Shown here piece after piece: positions 1 to 10,287 of a stretch of DNA of 64,000 bases (positions are counted from its first letter, which is position 1; each line of letters starts with the position of its first letter). The notes under the pieces are model-generated. The model did no database searches and had not been told where the DNA came from. It saw only the letters and a program-made list of their open reading frames with translations. The DNA is from Parasphingorhabdus halotolerans. Lineage in GTDB: Bacteria > Pseudomonadota > Alphaproteobacteria > Sphingomonadales > Sphingomonadaceae. A program made the position numbers and the translations under genes. The stretch lies in the NCBI RefSeq assembly GCF_012516475.1, contig NZ_CP051217.1, positions 1,674,001-1,738,000 on the forward strand. Reading direction: 5' to 3'.

Positions 1-1
1 G

Positions 2-1267
2 GAAGAAAAAGCCAGCGGTCTGCTGAAGCAATCCCTTCGCACACAGGGTTTCAAGATCGAGTCAGGTGTGGCGGGCATCCCCACCGCCTTTGTTGCCGAA
101 GCGGGTAATGGCGGGCCGGTAATAGCCATATTGGCCGAATATGATGCCCTGCCCGGCATAAACCAAGATGCCAAAGCTACGCGCTCACCCATAGATGGAA
201 AACAAGCCGCTCACGCCTGCGGCCATAATCTTTTTGGCGCAGGATCGGTTGAAGCAGCCATTGCGGTGAAAAAATGGCTGGAAAAAACCGGCACACCTGG
301 CCGCGTTCGGCTTTATGGCACACCGGCGGAAGAAGGCGGCAGCGGCAAAGTCTATATGGTTCGCGAAGGGCTCTTTAAGGACGTAGATTTCGCGCTCCAC
401 TGGCACGCCGACGATGAGAACTCGGCGGCAGCCCGCACAACGCTTGCGAACCGCTCGGCCAAATTCCGTTTTCGCGGCGTCTCGGCCCATGCTGCTGGGG
501 CGCCGGAAAAAGCGCGATCAGCCTTGGACGGCGTGGAATCGTTTAACGCGATGATCAATATGATGCGCGAGCATGTCCCGCAGGATGCCCGCATACACTA
601 TGTCATCACCAACGGCGGCATCGCGCCCAATGTTGTCCCGGATTTTGCCGAAGTCTTTTACTATGTTCGCCACCCCGATCCTGATGGCGTCGATGCGATC
701 TGGGCACGGGTTGAGGACGCGGCACGAGGCGCTGCTATGGGAACAGGGACCAAGGTCGATTGGGAAGTAATTCACGGGAATAACCCTCTGCTGGTGAATG
801 AACCGCTGGCAAAAATGATGGATGCCAAGCTGCGGCAAATTGGCGGCATTACCTACACTCCCGACGAGCAAAAATTCGCTGAAACCATTTACGCTAGCTT
901 TGACAAACCTTCCAACAAGCTTGGCAGCCAGGCAATGATCCAGCCCTACAGCAAATCACTAGGATATGGCTCCACTGATGTCGGCGATGTTTCCTATGCG
1001 ACGCCCACCGTTGGCCTGCGCACTGCGACATGGGTGCCAGGAACGTCTGCGCATAGCTGGCAATCTTCTGCCGCTAGCGGTATGTCCATCGGCTTCAAAG
1101 GTGTGCAGGTCGCGGCCAAGACACTGACGCTGGCCGCTATTGAGCTTTACACCAACCCAGAATTACGCGCCGAGGCCAAAGCGGAATTCGATGCAGCACG
1201 CGGACCGAATTATAAATATAAATCGCTGCTCGGTGACCGCAAACCACCTCTGGATTACCGGAAATAG
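2..1267 (+). CDS. M20-family amidohydrolase (AbgB-like), 5' end outside the window
   Basis: A zinc-dependent amidohydrolase of the M20 peptidase family, closest in look to p-aminobenzoyl-glutamate hydrolase subunit B type proteins. The frame is open from base 2, before the internal GTG at 68, and the upstream codons match the family (KASGLLKQSLRTQGF), so the true start lies before the window. Seen motifs: AEYDALPG and HACGHN in the metal site region, and HWHADDEN further on. The middle third (RFRGVSAHAAGAPEKARSAL) is the usual dimerisation domain. It ends 15 bp before a convergent acyl-CoA dehydrogenase gene. The exact amide substrate cannot be told from sequence. Confidence 0.85.
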   Translation, partial: EEKASGLLKQSLRTQGFKIESGVAGIPTAFVAEAGNGGPVIAILAEYDALPGINQDAKATRSPIDGKQAAHACGHNLFGAGSVEAAIAVKKWLEKTGTPGRVRLYGTPAEEGGSGKVYMVREGLFKDVDFALHWHADDENSAAARTTLANRSAKFRFRGVSAHAAGAPEKARSALDGVESFNAMINMMREHVPQDARIHYVITNGGIAPNVVPDFAEVFYYVRHPDPDGVDAIWARVEDAARGAAMGTGTKVDWEVIHGNNPLLVNEPLAKMMDAKLRQIGGITYTPDEQKFAETIYASFDKPSNKLGSQAMIQPYSKSLGYGSTDVGDVSYATPTVGLRTATWVPGTSAHSWQSSAASGMSIGFKGVQVAAKTLTLAAIELYTNPELRAEAKAEFDAARGPNYKYKSLLGDRKPPLDYRK

Positions 1268-1282
1268 TTTAAATTCCCTGCG

Positions 1283-2497
1283 CTAGCCGGACTTCACATC
1301 GCGGAACGGCATATTGCGGTCGACTTCAATTTCGCGAGGCAGGCCCAATATCCGTTCGGAGATAATATTACGCTGAATCTGATCGCTACCACCGCCGATG
1401 CTATTCATATAGGCTTTGGCGCTGTCAAAATTCATATCTGCGGAATCAGGGAAATCATCGCCATCAAGCAAGCTGTTGGCACCAAGTATTTCTCCTGCAA
1501 CTTTCGCTTCGCCATGCTGGATGCGCGACATGGCAAGCTTGCCCAGCGACATCAATGATGATGAACCGTTAGCCAGAATTTCCTGTTTCGCCCGCTTCAT
1601 ATTGAGTGCATTCAAATGCCGATAGGCGACCGCTTGGGCGATTTTCTGACGCAGTACCGGGTCGTCGAGCTTACCATGCCGCTTTGCCAGTTCGACCAAA
1701 GGCGGCACAGCGCTTTTTTCTTTGCCCTGCCGTTCGGTCGCGCCCTCGCCCATGATCAGACGCTCATAGGCTAGCGCGGTCTGCAAAACCTTCCAGCCGC
1801 CGTTCAGTTCTCCGACAATATAGCGCGCGGGGACGCGTGCTTCGGTGATAAATATCTCGTTAAACTCGGACTCGCCGGTAATCTGGTTGATCGGACGAAT
1901 TTCAACGCCGTCCTGCTTCATCGGGAAAATGAAAAAGCTGATGCCGCCATGCTTGGGCACATCCCAATCGGTTCGGGCGAGCAACATACCATAAGCCGCC
2001 TCCTTGGCGTTGGTTGTCCAGACTTTTTGACCGGTGACGACATATTCGCCGCCATCGGGACCAGCCACCCACTCCGCCTTTGTCCGCACGCCCGCGAGAT
2101 CAGAACCGGCATTGGGTTCCGAGTAAAGCAGACAACTCACATCGCCGGTCAGCATGTCGCGCAGCAGCTCTGTTTTCAGCGCATAGCTGCCCATCCGGTA
2201 CACTGTCACCGCGCCAAGGTTATAGCGATCCTGCGAACGCCCCGGGACTTGGTGCGCCTTCAAAATATTGTCAATGATCCGGGCTTGCTTGCTGTTGAAA
2301 CCGCGACCAAACCAGTCCGGCGACCATGTCGGAACGGAATAGCCGCTATCGACAAGCTTGCCGAGCCAGCTTTTGATATTCAGCCGATCCACTCCGCGTT
2401 CGCAGCGCTTTTCACTGTCCCAATTAGCAGCGAGCCATGTCTTAACTTCTGCCGCCAGGTCCTGATCGGACATTTCCATCGACCGGGTCGCCATCAT
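1283..2497 (-). CDS. Acyl-CoA dehydrogenase family protein (second of a pair)
   Basis: An FAD-dependent acyl-CoA dehydrogenase of about 404 aa, the normal family length. Middle-domain motifs are visible (LLYSEPNAGSDLAGVRTKAE, VTGQKVWTTNA), and the C-terminus has the usual GGGSDQIQRNIISERILGLP stretch. The start chosen is ATG at 2497: it gives an ATGA overlap with the stop of the upstream gene and has a GGAGG box 5 to 6 bases upstream. A longer frame to 2671 exists but its translation is only a shadow of the neighbour. The tight coupling suggests a two-subunit or sequential pair in degradation of a fatty, steroid or isoprenoid acyl-CoA; the substrate is inferred only in class. Confidence 0.88.
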   Translation of the reverse strand: MMATRSMEMSDQDLAAEVKTWLAANWDSEKRCERGVDRLNIKSWLGKLVDSGYSVPTWSPDWFGRGFNSKQARIIDNILKAHQVPGRSQDRYNLGAVTVYRMGSYALKTELLRDMLTGDVSCLLYSEPNAGSDLAGVRTKAEWVAGPDGGEYVVTGQKVWTTNAKEAAYGMLLARTDWDVPKHGGISFFIFPMKQDGVEIRPINQITGESEFNEIFITEARVPARYIVGELNGGWKVLQTALAYERLIMGEGATERQGKEKSAVPPLVELAKRHGKLDDPVLRQKIAQAVAYRHLNALNMKRAKQEILANGSSSLMSLGKLAMSRIQHGEAKVAGEILGANSLLDGDDFPDSADMNFDSAKAYMNSIGGGSDQIQRNIISERILGLPREIEVDRNMPFRDVKSG

Positions 2498-3603
2498 GCT
2501 GCCTCCAACTGGGTGAGATATTGTTCGCGGTGATAGTCTGATGAACCAAATAACCACAATCCGGTGCGCGCACGCCGCCAATAGAGATGCGCAGGATGCT
2601 CCCATGTATAGGCTATGCCGCCATGCAGCTGAATTGCCTGGGCCGTGACATCGCGATAGGCATCGGCGCAAGCAAAGGCCGCGAGGTTAATCAGCGTTTG
2701 CGCGTCTTCCGTGTCTGCCGCAATAGCCTGCGCTGCTGCGGCAGCCGCAGAAGCCGCAGTCTCCACTTCAATCAGCATATCCGCCGCGATGTGCTTGAGC
2801 GATTGATAGCTACCGATCTGCCTTCCGAACTGGTGGCGCGTTCGCAGATATTCGACAGTAATATCGAATATGCGCTTGACGCCGCCCGCATGTTCTCCAG
2901 CCAAAGCCACACGAGCGAGGTCCATCGCCGTGCCAATAGCCGTTTCATCAACACCCGGAAGATGCTCTGCGCTGGCATTTGAAAAAGTGATCTTGGACAA
3001 ACGCAATGTCGGATCATTGGTTTTGAGCTTCTCAATAGCAATGCCGGAAGCAGCCGGGTCCAGAATATATGCTCCGGTCACGCCATTGTTATTTGCAAAA
3101 ACCAGAACACGACTTGCGCCTTCCGCGTGCATCACAAACGATGAAACACCATCAAGCTTGCAACCATTTTCGTCGCTGGTTGCAGTCACGGAAATACCGC
3201 CCGGAGTCCAAGCCCCCTGTTCACCGGTTGCAGCGATCGCGATGATCTCGCGACCGTCACCAATGGCGGTCAGCATTTCTGCTTTTTGCTCCTCATCCGA
3301 ACAAGCAGCAATCACGCGCGCTGCAATCACCGATGTCGAAATAAACGGACTGCACAGCAAGTGAGCGCCAGCAACCTCCATAAGAGTTTCCAGCAACACC
3401 GCATCACCGCCGATGCCGCCAAACTCGGGATCGATAATCAGACCTAATAGTCCCATTTCTGCCATGTCTTGCCAAAGCTGCGGATCATAACCGAGCGGTG
3501 TGACCATCGCTTGGCGCACGGCAGTTTCGTCGCCACGCTCGGCCAGCAGCCGCGCGAAGCTGTCACGCATTGCGGTTTGTTCTTCGATTGAAATATCACT
3601 CAT
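2494..3603 (-). CDS. Acyl-CoA dehydrogenase family protein (first of a pair)
   Basis: A 369-aa acyl-CoA dehydrogenase. The N-terminal helical part begins MSDISIEEQTAMRDSFARLL. The C-terminal region carries LARVALAGEHAGGVKRIFD, YLRTRHQFGRQIGSYQSLKH and AIQLHGGIAYTWEHPAHLYW, the last typical of the FAD- and tetramer-forming helices. The middle domain is shorter and less conserved than in its downstream partner, a pattern seen when one member of an acyl-CoA dehydrogenase heteromer has lost part of the active site; that is inference. It overlaps the next gene by 4 bases and lies 10 bp downstream of the giant TolB/amidohydrolase gene, so the three could be cotranscribed. Confidence 0.87.
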   Translation of the reverse strand: MSDISIEEQTAMRDSFARLLAERGDETAVRQAMVTPLGYDPQLWQDMAEMGLLGLIIDPEFGGIGGDAVLLETLMEVAGAHLLCSPFISTSVIAARVIAACSDEEQKAEMLTAIGDGREIIAIAATGEQGAWTPGGISVTATSDENGCKLDGVSSFVMHAEGASRVLVFANNNGVTGAYILDPAASGIAIEKLKTNDPTLRLSKITFSNASAEHLPGVDETAIGTAMDLARVALAGEHAGGVKRIFDITVEYLRTRHQFGRQIGSYQSLKHIAADMLIEVETAASAAAAAAQAIAADTEDAQTLINLAAFACADAYRDVTAQAIQLHGGIAYTWEHPAHLYWRRARTGLWLFGSSDYHREQYLTQLEAA

Positions 3604-3613
3604 GGCTTGCTGT

Positions 3614-6600
3614 TCATTCCCACCAATACGGTACGCGCTTTTTGGTACCCGTAACCACCTCGTTCATTGTTAGTGGATCGTACATTCGGCCACCCAGCAT
3701 GACTCGGTGGATCTTGTCACTGTTGCGGATATCGGCAGTCGGGTCTGCATCCAACACAAGTAAATCGGCCAGCTTTCCAACTTCAAGCGAACCAATATCC
3801 TTGTCCATACCAAGCGATTTTGCCGAGTTTATCGTGCCCGCCTTTAGAGCCCCCAATGGCGACATACCGCCGCGCACAAACGACCAAAGCTCCCAATGCG
3901 AACCGATGCCCGCCTGTTGACCGTGAGCCCCGATTGACACCATCACACCCGCGTCGGCAAGCTTTTTCGCTTCCCGAGCGTTATCATCGTCAACGAAATC
4001 CTCGTCAGGCGCTTTGGTACGGCGCACCGTATCCGCCGCCAGCCGTTTTGGCGGTGTGTGAACCAGCAGCGGATGCGCGAACACATCAGTCGCCTGTCGC
4101 CAATAGGGGTCACCTGCGAGGCCACCGTAGCTGACGACAATCGTCGGCGTGTAATTGGTCTGCGACTGCGAGAAAAATTGCACAACATCGTTGTAGAAAA
4201 TCTCCAGCGGCACATTATGCTCAAGCGTAGAATTGCCATCGGCAACCAGCGCCATATCCATGCCGAACAAAGATCCGCCTTCGGCAACCACCAACATATT
4301 TTCCTGGCGCGCAGCCTCGACAACTTGCTGGCGCTGTTCGCGACGCGGCTGGTTGTAGTTTTTCACACTGCTACCGCCTTGCGCTTTCAAGCGGCGCACA
4401 TGGGCCAGTGCATCATCCAAATTTTCGATCTGGGCGTAAACATCGGCCGCTTTTGCTCCATACACAATCTCGCCAGTCGAGAATATACGCGGTCCCACTA
4501 GCTCCCCGGCCCGCTGCATTTCAGCAGCGACAAAAATCTCACTGGCGCGGCTCGATGGATCGTGGATTGTCGTCGTTCCCAATGCCAGATTCTGGATCAG
4601 CGACCAGTTTTGTTGCGGGACAATTTCATCTGCCCCCTGCGCGCCGTGGGCATGGGCATCAATCAAACCGGGGATTATTGTCTTTCCGGCGACGTCGATA
4701 ACATTCGCACCAGCTGGAATCGCGATCTCTCCGCGCTTCCCGACCGTCGTTATCCGGTCGCCGCGCAACACGATAACACCGTCATCAATAGTTCCACCAT
4801 CATCGCCTGCCATCGTCACAACCCGCGCCCCGACCAGCGCTACGGTTCCGCTTGGTTTAGCTGCCCGAACGGTGCGGGTCAGAGAAACACCTAATGTCGG
4901 TGGTTGAAACTTCGGCGCATCTTTCGCCGCTGGGGCGTTTGGAAATAAAGCATCGGTCCGCGCACTGAACACCGTTGGTCCGAGGCTCCAATGGACCTGC
5001 TTGCCATCCTGCGACCAATGAATATACTCCGCGCCATCTTTGCTAACCTTGGTTACCGGCAGCGATTTGCTATCTGGCGCAACGGCCACAGCCTGTGTGC
5101 CGGGCAGCAGCGGGACGACAAATGCCTGGTAATTTTGCCGAAACGCGAGATATTGCCCATCGGGAGAAACGATATAATCATTGGTCAGTTCGCCAGTTGC
5201 ATGGGTGCGCCTGGCCTCACCATTCAGATCCGTGCTGACAAGAATGCGCTTGTCTTCCTCATTGTCGATCATGAATATCCGGTCGCTGGTCGCGCCATAT
5301 TGGGGAGCTGCCGGGCCTTTGGCAACACGCACCGGCGCACCGCCTGATGCGGCAACACGGTAAACACCTGAGTCTAACGAATAATCCGGCGAGGTGAGAT
5401 AACCACCGCCACCCATTTCAAACACAATCATATTGCCATCGGGCGAAAATTGCGGACGGGAATAATGGCCGGGCCGGTTGGTAACCGTTCGCGGCGAACC
5501 ACCAGAAGCGCCAACCGTTTTGATCTGCCCCAATCCAGCATCGGTCCAGCTAACAAACACAATACTCCGACCATCGCGCGACCATGACGGAAACAACTCG
5601 CGATCATCGCCGCTATTGGTCAGGCGTTTCTCGCCGCCGCCAGACATGGATTTTGTATAAAGCTTGCCGAGACTCTCGAACACCACATTGCGACCGTCAG
5701 GAGACACTTTGGCAAAGCGCGGCATTTTTGCGGTGAAGCTATCGGGCGCGACTTCGATTTGCGGGTGCGGCGCATTGGCGACGCCGCGCGTGTCGTTGAT
5801 CTGGAACGGGATGATTGAGGAACTGCTTCCATCAGCTGCCACTTTGCGGATTTTCCCGCGCGCCCAGACGACAATGCTGCGACTATCCGGCGTCCAATCC
5901 ATATTAGGGTATACGCCGGTGACAGCCCAGGTTTCCTGCACATCCTGATCGAGATCGTCGTATATTTTCTGCTCTTTACCGGTCACGAGGTCTTTTACAT
6001 AAAGCTTCGACTTCGCCCGCTCGCGCCGAACAAAGGCGATTTTCTTGCCATCGGGAGAAGGCGCGGGTCGCACCGATCCGCCGTAGCCGGAAACAGCCGT
6101 CGTCGTCTCGCCGGTTTCCAGATTATATTCTTCGATATTGAAAAGGTCCGTATTGCTGTCCTGCGCATAAATAAATTGTCCGCCGGGCGTTATGTTCCGA
6201 GTGAAGTAAACTGATTTGCCATCGGGCGCATAGATCGGCTCGCCGAGTTCTTTCTGGTGCTTCTCGTTGGGTTTTTTGACCAGCGCCACCCCGCCACCGC
6301 CTGACACATGATAAACCCAGACTTCACCGGTTCCCAAGGAACGCCCGGTGGTAAAATGTTTCTTGGCAACAATATAGCGGCCATCCGGACTCCAGCTCGG
6401 CTGATTGAGCAGACGAAAATCTTCCTTGGTCACCTGCTTTTTATCGCTGCCGTCGCGGTTCATGATCCAGATATTGTCGCCGCCGCCACGATCCGAGGTA
6501 AAGGCAATCCGCGTGCCGTCAGGCGAAAAACGGGGTTGAACTTCCCAGGCCAAACCCTCGGCAATGCGGGTCGCGGCACCTCCGGACGCAGGCATGGTGT

Positions 6601-6826
6601 AAATATCACCGAGCAAATTGAATGCAATCGTGCCGCCATCGGGGCTCAAATCAACATCCATCCAGCTGCCTTCATCAACATTGATCGGCACTTGTTTGAT
6701 TGTCGCGCCCTTTGGTGCGTTCACATCCCATTTTTCTTCTTTGGGTTTCTCGCTTGTCGAGTCCTGCGCAAATGCTGCCCCGGACAAGGAAAGAGCGGCG
6801 AGCGTGGCTACCAGATGATATTTCAT
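3614..6826 (-). CDS. Secreted TolB-propeller / amidohydrolase fusion protein
   Basis: A 1070-aa exported protein. Residues 1-20 form a signal peptide ending near GAAFAQ. Residues from about 50 to 650 contain repeated WD40-like TolB units (DLSPDGGTIAFNLLG, RFSPDGTRIAFTSDRGG, SWSRDGRSIVFVSW). From about 680 to the end is a metal-dependent amidohydrolase: the metal-site motif is IIPGLIDAHAHG near residue 735, with TTIHDPSS and SIGAHGQ later. The C-terminus (DIGSLEVGKLADLLVLDADP) is typical of imidazolonepropionase-like enzymes. The family is known as putative periplasmic amidohydrolases or prolidase-like enzymes; substrate unknown. The start follows the standard signal peptide. Confidence 0.85.
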   Translation of the reverse strand: MKYHLVATLAALSLSGAAFAQDSTSEKPKEEKWDVNAPKGATIKQVPINVDEGSWMDVDLSPDGGTIAFNLLGDIYTMPASGGAATRIAEGLAWEVQPRFSPDGTRIAFTSDRGGGDNIWIMNRDGSDKKQVTKEDFRLLNQPSWSPDGRYIVAKKHFTTGRSLGTGEVWVYHVSGGGGVALVKKPNEKHQKELGEPIYAPDGKSVYFTRNITPGGQFIYAQDSNTDLFNIEEYNLETGETTTAVSGYGGSVRPAPSPDGKKIAFVRRERAKSKLYVKDLVTGKEQKIYDDLDQDVQETWAVTGVYPNMDWTPDSRSIVVWARGKIRKVAADGSSSSIIPFQINDTRGVANAPHPQIEVAPDSFTAKMPRFAKVSPDGRNVVFESLGKLYTKSMSGGGEKRLTNSGDDRELFPSWSRDGRSIVFVSWTDAGLGQIKTVGASGGSPRTVTNRPGHYSRPQFSPDGNMIVFEMGGGGYLTSPDYSLDSGVYRVAASGGAPVRVAKGPAAPQYGATSDRIFMIDNEEDKRILVSTDLNGEARRTHATGELTNDYIVSPDGQYLAFRQNYQAFVVPLLPGTQAVAVAPDSKSLPVTKVSKDGAEYIHWSQDGKQVHWSLGPTVFSARTDALFPNAPAAKDAPKFQPPTLGVSLTRTVRAAKPSGTVALVGARVVTMAGDDGGTIDDGVIVLRGDRITTVGKRGEIAIPAGANVIDVAGKTIIPGLIDAHAHGAQGADEIVPQQNWSLIQNLALGTTTIHDPSSRASEIFVAAEMQRAGELVGPRIFSTGEIVYGAKAADVYAQIENLDDALAHVRRLKAQGGSSVKNYNQPRREQRQQVVEAARQENMLVVAEGGSLFGMDMALVADGNSTLEHNVPLEIFYNDVVQFFSQSQTNYTPTIVVSYGGLAGDPYWRQATDVFAHPLLVHTPPKRLAADTVRRTKAPDEDFVDDDNAREAKKLADAGVMVSIGAHGQQAGIGSHWELWSFVRGGMSPLGALKAGTINSAKSLGMDKDIGSLEVGKLADLLVLDADPTADIRNSDKIHRVMLGGRMYDPLTMNEVVTGTKKRVPYWWE

Positions 6827-6922
6827 GAAGTCCCCTAAGATAAAGCTTTTGCACAGCTCTATCGGAAATGGCCAAATATAAGAATAGCCAATTTCAAGCG
6901 TGAAAACGGATTTCGCTTCGGG

Positions 6923-8803
6923 CTATTCCGGTTTGAGCATCCCTTCGACCACCTTTTGTGTCAGCGGATGATAGCCCGGTTTGGCGGTGGCATAGGAGCC
7001 CTCGGCAACCGGACGACCCCAATCTCCTTGCTGCAACAACGCTGCGTAGACAGGTCGTAGCAGCAGGATTCTACCGATATCCTTAAGGTAATCCTTTATC
7101 GCCGGAACCGCTGGATCATAGCGATTGGCAATCGCGATTTCGAACCATGCGGATTGCACGTAAGCATTGGCGGAGCGCGAGAGGTTCAGTCCATCATCCA
7201 GCTCTGCAAGGCGCATAGCGCTTTGTTCTCTCGGCAGACCGCGCAAGAACCGCAGCCATTGCTGGGTGCTCCATCCGGTCACATTGACATCTTGTACCGC
7301 CCCGCCAGCATTGAAAAGCGCAAGTGTTTCATCAACCGCCGCCAGCGTTGCCGATTGCGGAGCGATCGCGTTGTCTGGCAGACCCGGCTGATAGGCCCAC
7401 CGGTCGATCTGCAACTTTTGCTCCAGTGCATCATCGCCCTTGACCAGATTTTTCCGCAGGTCGGCGAGAAACCCGGCCGTAGTTTGCGGTTGAAAAGCAT
7501 GCCGGTCAAAATAGGATTTTAGATAAGCATCCCATTTGGCTCGCCCGACGGTCTGCTCTATGGTGCGCAGAAAAGTCGCGCCCTTGAAATATTGAATGCG
7601 CGCCGGACCATCGCTGGGATCGGCGTGCAATTGCGTTGCGCTGGACGTTGGCCCGGTCTTTTGTATGATCGCCTGCATCTCTTCGTAATCAAGATCGGCA
7701 TACATGGCCGCGCGCTCTTCCCCGTAGACCGCTTCCATGATCCGGTTCTCGAAATAGGTCGTAAAACCCTCATTCAGCCAACCGTCTTTCCACGTCGCGT
7801 TGGTGACAAGATTGCCAGACCAGCTATGTGCCAGTTCATGGGCAACGACATCCGTGTTGGAGCGATCACCGGTTATCAAAGTCGGTGTCAGGAACGTCAT
7901 ATTGGGATTTTCCATCCCGCCATACGGAAAACTCGGTGGCAATACGAGCATATCATAGCGTCCCCAGCGATAAGGCCCATAAAGCGCTTCGGCGGCATCG
8001 ATCATCTTTTCGACGTCACCAAATTCTGCAGCGGCCTGCTCGACAATCTCTGGTTCGGCATAAACACCGGAACGCGGGCCAAGTTTGCGAAATTCAAGAT
8101 CACCGATGGCCAGCGCGACAAGATACGGCGGCACCGGATTATTCATTTCAAAGCGGTAGCTTTTGCGCCCGTCTCCGGTTGCGACACCTTTTTCTGACAG
8201 ACTCAGCCCGCTCATCACAGGAATGACGCCGTCCGGCACGGTGATCCGCGCGGACCATGTTTGCCGGATGCCCGGGCTATCTTGTGTCGGAATCCATGTC
8301 CGGTTGACAATCGACTGCCCCTGGCTGAACAAAAACGGCTGACGTCCGCCCGCTGTTGCCTCTTTCGGAAGCCATTGCAGGGCCGCTGCATCGGGCGCGG
8401 AAACATAACGGATGGTTAATTGCCTGGCACCATCAAGCTTGATTTCGAGCGGCGCACCCAAGAGCTTGTCGCGCACGCCGATTGCCCATTCAAGAACACG
8501 CCCGTCGGCGGCGGTGACGCTCTGAATGATCATGCCGGCATCATCGAGCACAACAGAATTCGCATCCGGCAGCGCGTCAATATCCAAAGTTGCGGTGCCG
8601 TAAACTCGCTTGTTCTCAAAGTCCGCTACCAGATCAAGTGCGACATGGGTCACGCGCGCTTCCTGTGGCTTTGCATATGTCCATTCGTCCAGCGCCTCAG
8701 GCGTCGTTAGCACCGGTGCTGGTATCGCCCGCTCTGCTGCCATCGCGCCGGTTCCGGCATGGATCAGGAAAAGCACCGATGCGGCATAAGCGATAGATTT
8801 CAT
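6923..8803 (-). CDS. M1-family metallo-aminopeptidase (exported)
   Basis: A zinc aminopeptidase related to leukotriene-A4-hydrolase-type M1 enzymes. The start chosen is ATG at 8803, which begins a signal peptide (MKSIAYAASVLFLIHAGTGA) and has an AGGAG box 8 bases upstream; an upstream in-frame start at 8848 is less likely. Key motifs are the exopeptidase loop GGMENPNMTF, the zinc site HELAHSW (HExxH) and the third ligand in NEGFTTYFE. The C-terminal helical part (residues about 440-620) fits the leukotriene-A4-hydrolase C domain. It probably trims N-terminal residues from peptides in the periplasm. Confidence 0.9.
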   Translation of the reverse strand: MKSIAYAASVLFLIHAGTGAMAAERAIPAPVLTTPEALDEWTYAKPQEARVTHVALDLVADFENKRVYGTATLDIDALPDANSVVLDDAGMIIQSVTAADGRVLEWAIGVRDKLLGAPLEIKLDGARQLTIRYVSAPDAAALQWLPKEATAGGRQPFLFSQGQSIVNRTWIPTQDSPGIRQTWSARITVPDGVIPVMSGLSLSEKGVATGDGRKSYRFEMNNPVPPYLVALAIGDLEFRKLGPRSGVYAEPEIVEQAAAEFGDVEKMIDAAEALYGPYRWGRYDMLVLPPSFPYGGMENPNMTFLTPTLITGDRSNTDVVAHELAHSWSGNLVTNATWKDGWLNEGFTTYFENRIMEAVYGEERAAMYADLDYEEMQAIIQKTGPTSSATQLHADPSDGPARIQYFKGATFLRTIEQTVGRAKWDAYLKSYFDRHAFQPQTTAGFLADLRKNLVKGDDALEQKLQIDRWAYQPGLPDNAIAPQSATLAAVDETLALFNAGGAVQDVNVTGWSTQQWLRFLRGLPREQSAMRLAELDDGLNLSRSANAYVQSAWFEIAIANRYDPAVPAIKDYLKDIGRILLLRPVYAALLQQGDWGRPVAEGSYATAKPGYHPLTQKVVEGMLKPE

Positions 8804-8892
8804 TGCGATACTCCTGACATTTTCAATGATTTTCAAGCTAGCGGCCATTCAGGAAGAAGGCAAAGCAATGCGTCTCCGAATCCTGTCCTTGG

Positions 8893-10248
8893 CTATGAGA
8901 GCGCCTTTTCACCAAAAATGCTCAAGTCTGTTATTTTGTGATCGAGGTCGACACCCTTGCCGCGCAAATATACCCGCCGGATCGGATAGTAGGCAACAGA
9001 AACGCACACCCAAAATATGATGGTCACGAGGACCAGTACCGTCAGACCTTGGGCAAGTATAACCAGTCCGATCAATACGCTCAATGTTGAAGATAAAAAG
9101 AAGGCCCAAATCCAGAACGGGCTTAGCTTGAAAATGGCTCGTGCATAAACATCGGGAAATCTTAACGGGATACGGGTGATGGACCATAAAATGATAATCG
9201 TAGGTAGCGTTGTAATAATGCCAACCGCCCGCGCAATCGCTCCGATATCAAGCCCTGCAATCAGCGGAATGAGACCCAGGATCAGCACAAGATTGAGCAT
9301 TTGATAGGGGACACCATTTTTGCTCAACGTGCCAAGTTTTTCGGGAATAAGTTGATCCCAGGCCGCAACCATGAAATTTCGCGGCACTTGCATTATGGAC
9401 GCGTTCAAAGTGGTCGCCAGAGCAACGCCTGCACCGCCGATCAGGAAAAAACTCAGGGCCCAGGATGGGAGAAAGGCTTTTCCAGCGACAGTGAGGGGCT
9501 GATCTACCATTTCTATCCATGGCAAAACCGCGATGCTCGCGAATGCGAAAAAAGCATAGATCAGCCCGACGGTCAGAGTCGCACAGATCATCACAAGCGG
9601 AATATCTCTGCCGGGGTTTTTCATGTCTCCACCCAATGAAACAATGGTTGAGGCCCCCGTTGTCGCAAACTTGAGGACAAAAACGGCGGTCAAAAAGCCG
9701 GATATTCCATTGGGCAATATCGGCGCCAAATCTTGTGCCTGCATTTCCGGAACGGCAAACCCAATATAGACAGCGAAGGCCGATAGCATGACAAGGACCA
9801 AGAGCGTTTGCACGATACTCGCCATTCGCAAGCCAAAATAATTGGTCAAAAAGATCAAGATGATCATGATGATCCCCCAGCCATTTTGAGAGAACACAGG
9901 AAAGATAGGTCGCAAATACAACCCAAATGCGCTGCCAAATAAACTGATACTGACCACTGCAACCATCAGCACGAGAAAGAGTGCAACGGAGCCGATCCAG
10001 CCGCCGCACAAGCGGGACGGCCAGACATAATAGGCCCCGACAACCGGCAGAGCGGAACCTGCGACCATCGCAAGAGTATTGGTCATCAAAGCGAGCAATG
10101 ATGCACAGATATAGGCCCAGAAAACGCCAGGCCGCGTCATGCCAATCGCGACGCCCGTCAGCGCAACAGCGCCCGCGCCGATCACTTGGCCGACGGCGAT
10201 GAAGAACATATCCCAAAAACCCAATATGCGCGGGAGCTTATCTTTCAT
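8893..10248 (-). CDS. APC-superfamily amino acid permease
   Basis: A 451-aa integral membrane protein with about 12 hydrophobic segments. The N-terminus (GFWDMFFIAVGQVIGAGAVAL) matches the first unwound helix of amino acid/polyamine/organocation transporters, and WAYICASLLALMTN and TTGASTIVSLGGDMKNPGRDIP match the family's later helices. It should import amino acids or similar organic cations across the inner membrane. It sits 39 bp downstream (in gene direction) of the ACMSD-like hydrolase and may share its transcript, so its substrate could be linked to that enzyme; this is inference. Confidence 0.85.
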   Translation of the reverse strand: MKDKLPRILGFWDMFFIAVGQVIGAGAVALTGVAIGMTRPGVFWAYICASLLALMTNTLAMVAGSALPVVGAYYVWPSRLCGGWIGSVALFLVLMVAVVSISLFGSAFGLYLRPIFPVFSQNGWGIIMIILIFLTNYFGLRMASIVQTLLVLVMLSAFAVYIGFAVPEMQAQDLAPILPNGISGFLTAVFVLKFATTGASTIVSLGGDMKNPGRDIPLVMICATLTVGLIYAFFAFASIAVLPWIEMVDQPLTVAGKAFLPSWALSFFLIGGAGVALATTLNASIMQVPRNFMVAAWDQLIPEKLGTLSKNGVPYQMLNLVLILGLIPLIAGLDIGAIARAVGIITTLPTIIILWSITRIPLRFPDVYARAIFKLSPFWIWAFFLSSTLSVLIGLVILAQGLTVLVLVTIIFWVCVSVAYYPIRRVYLRGKGVDLDHKITDLSIFGEKALS

Positions 10249-10287
10249 TGCTGATCGCCGGTGAAGCAGTCAGCAAAGCCAAAGCTT

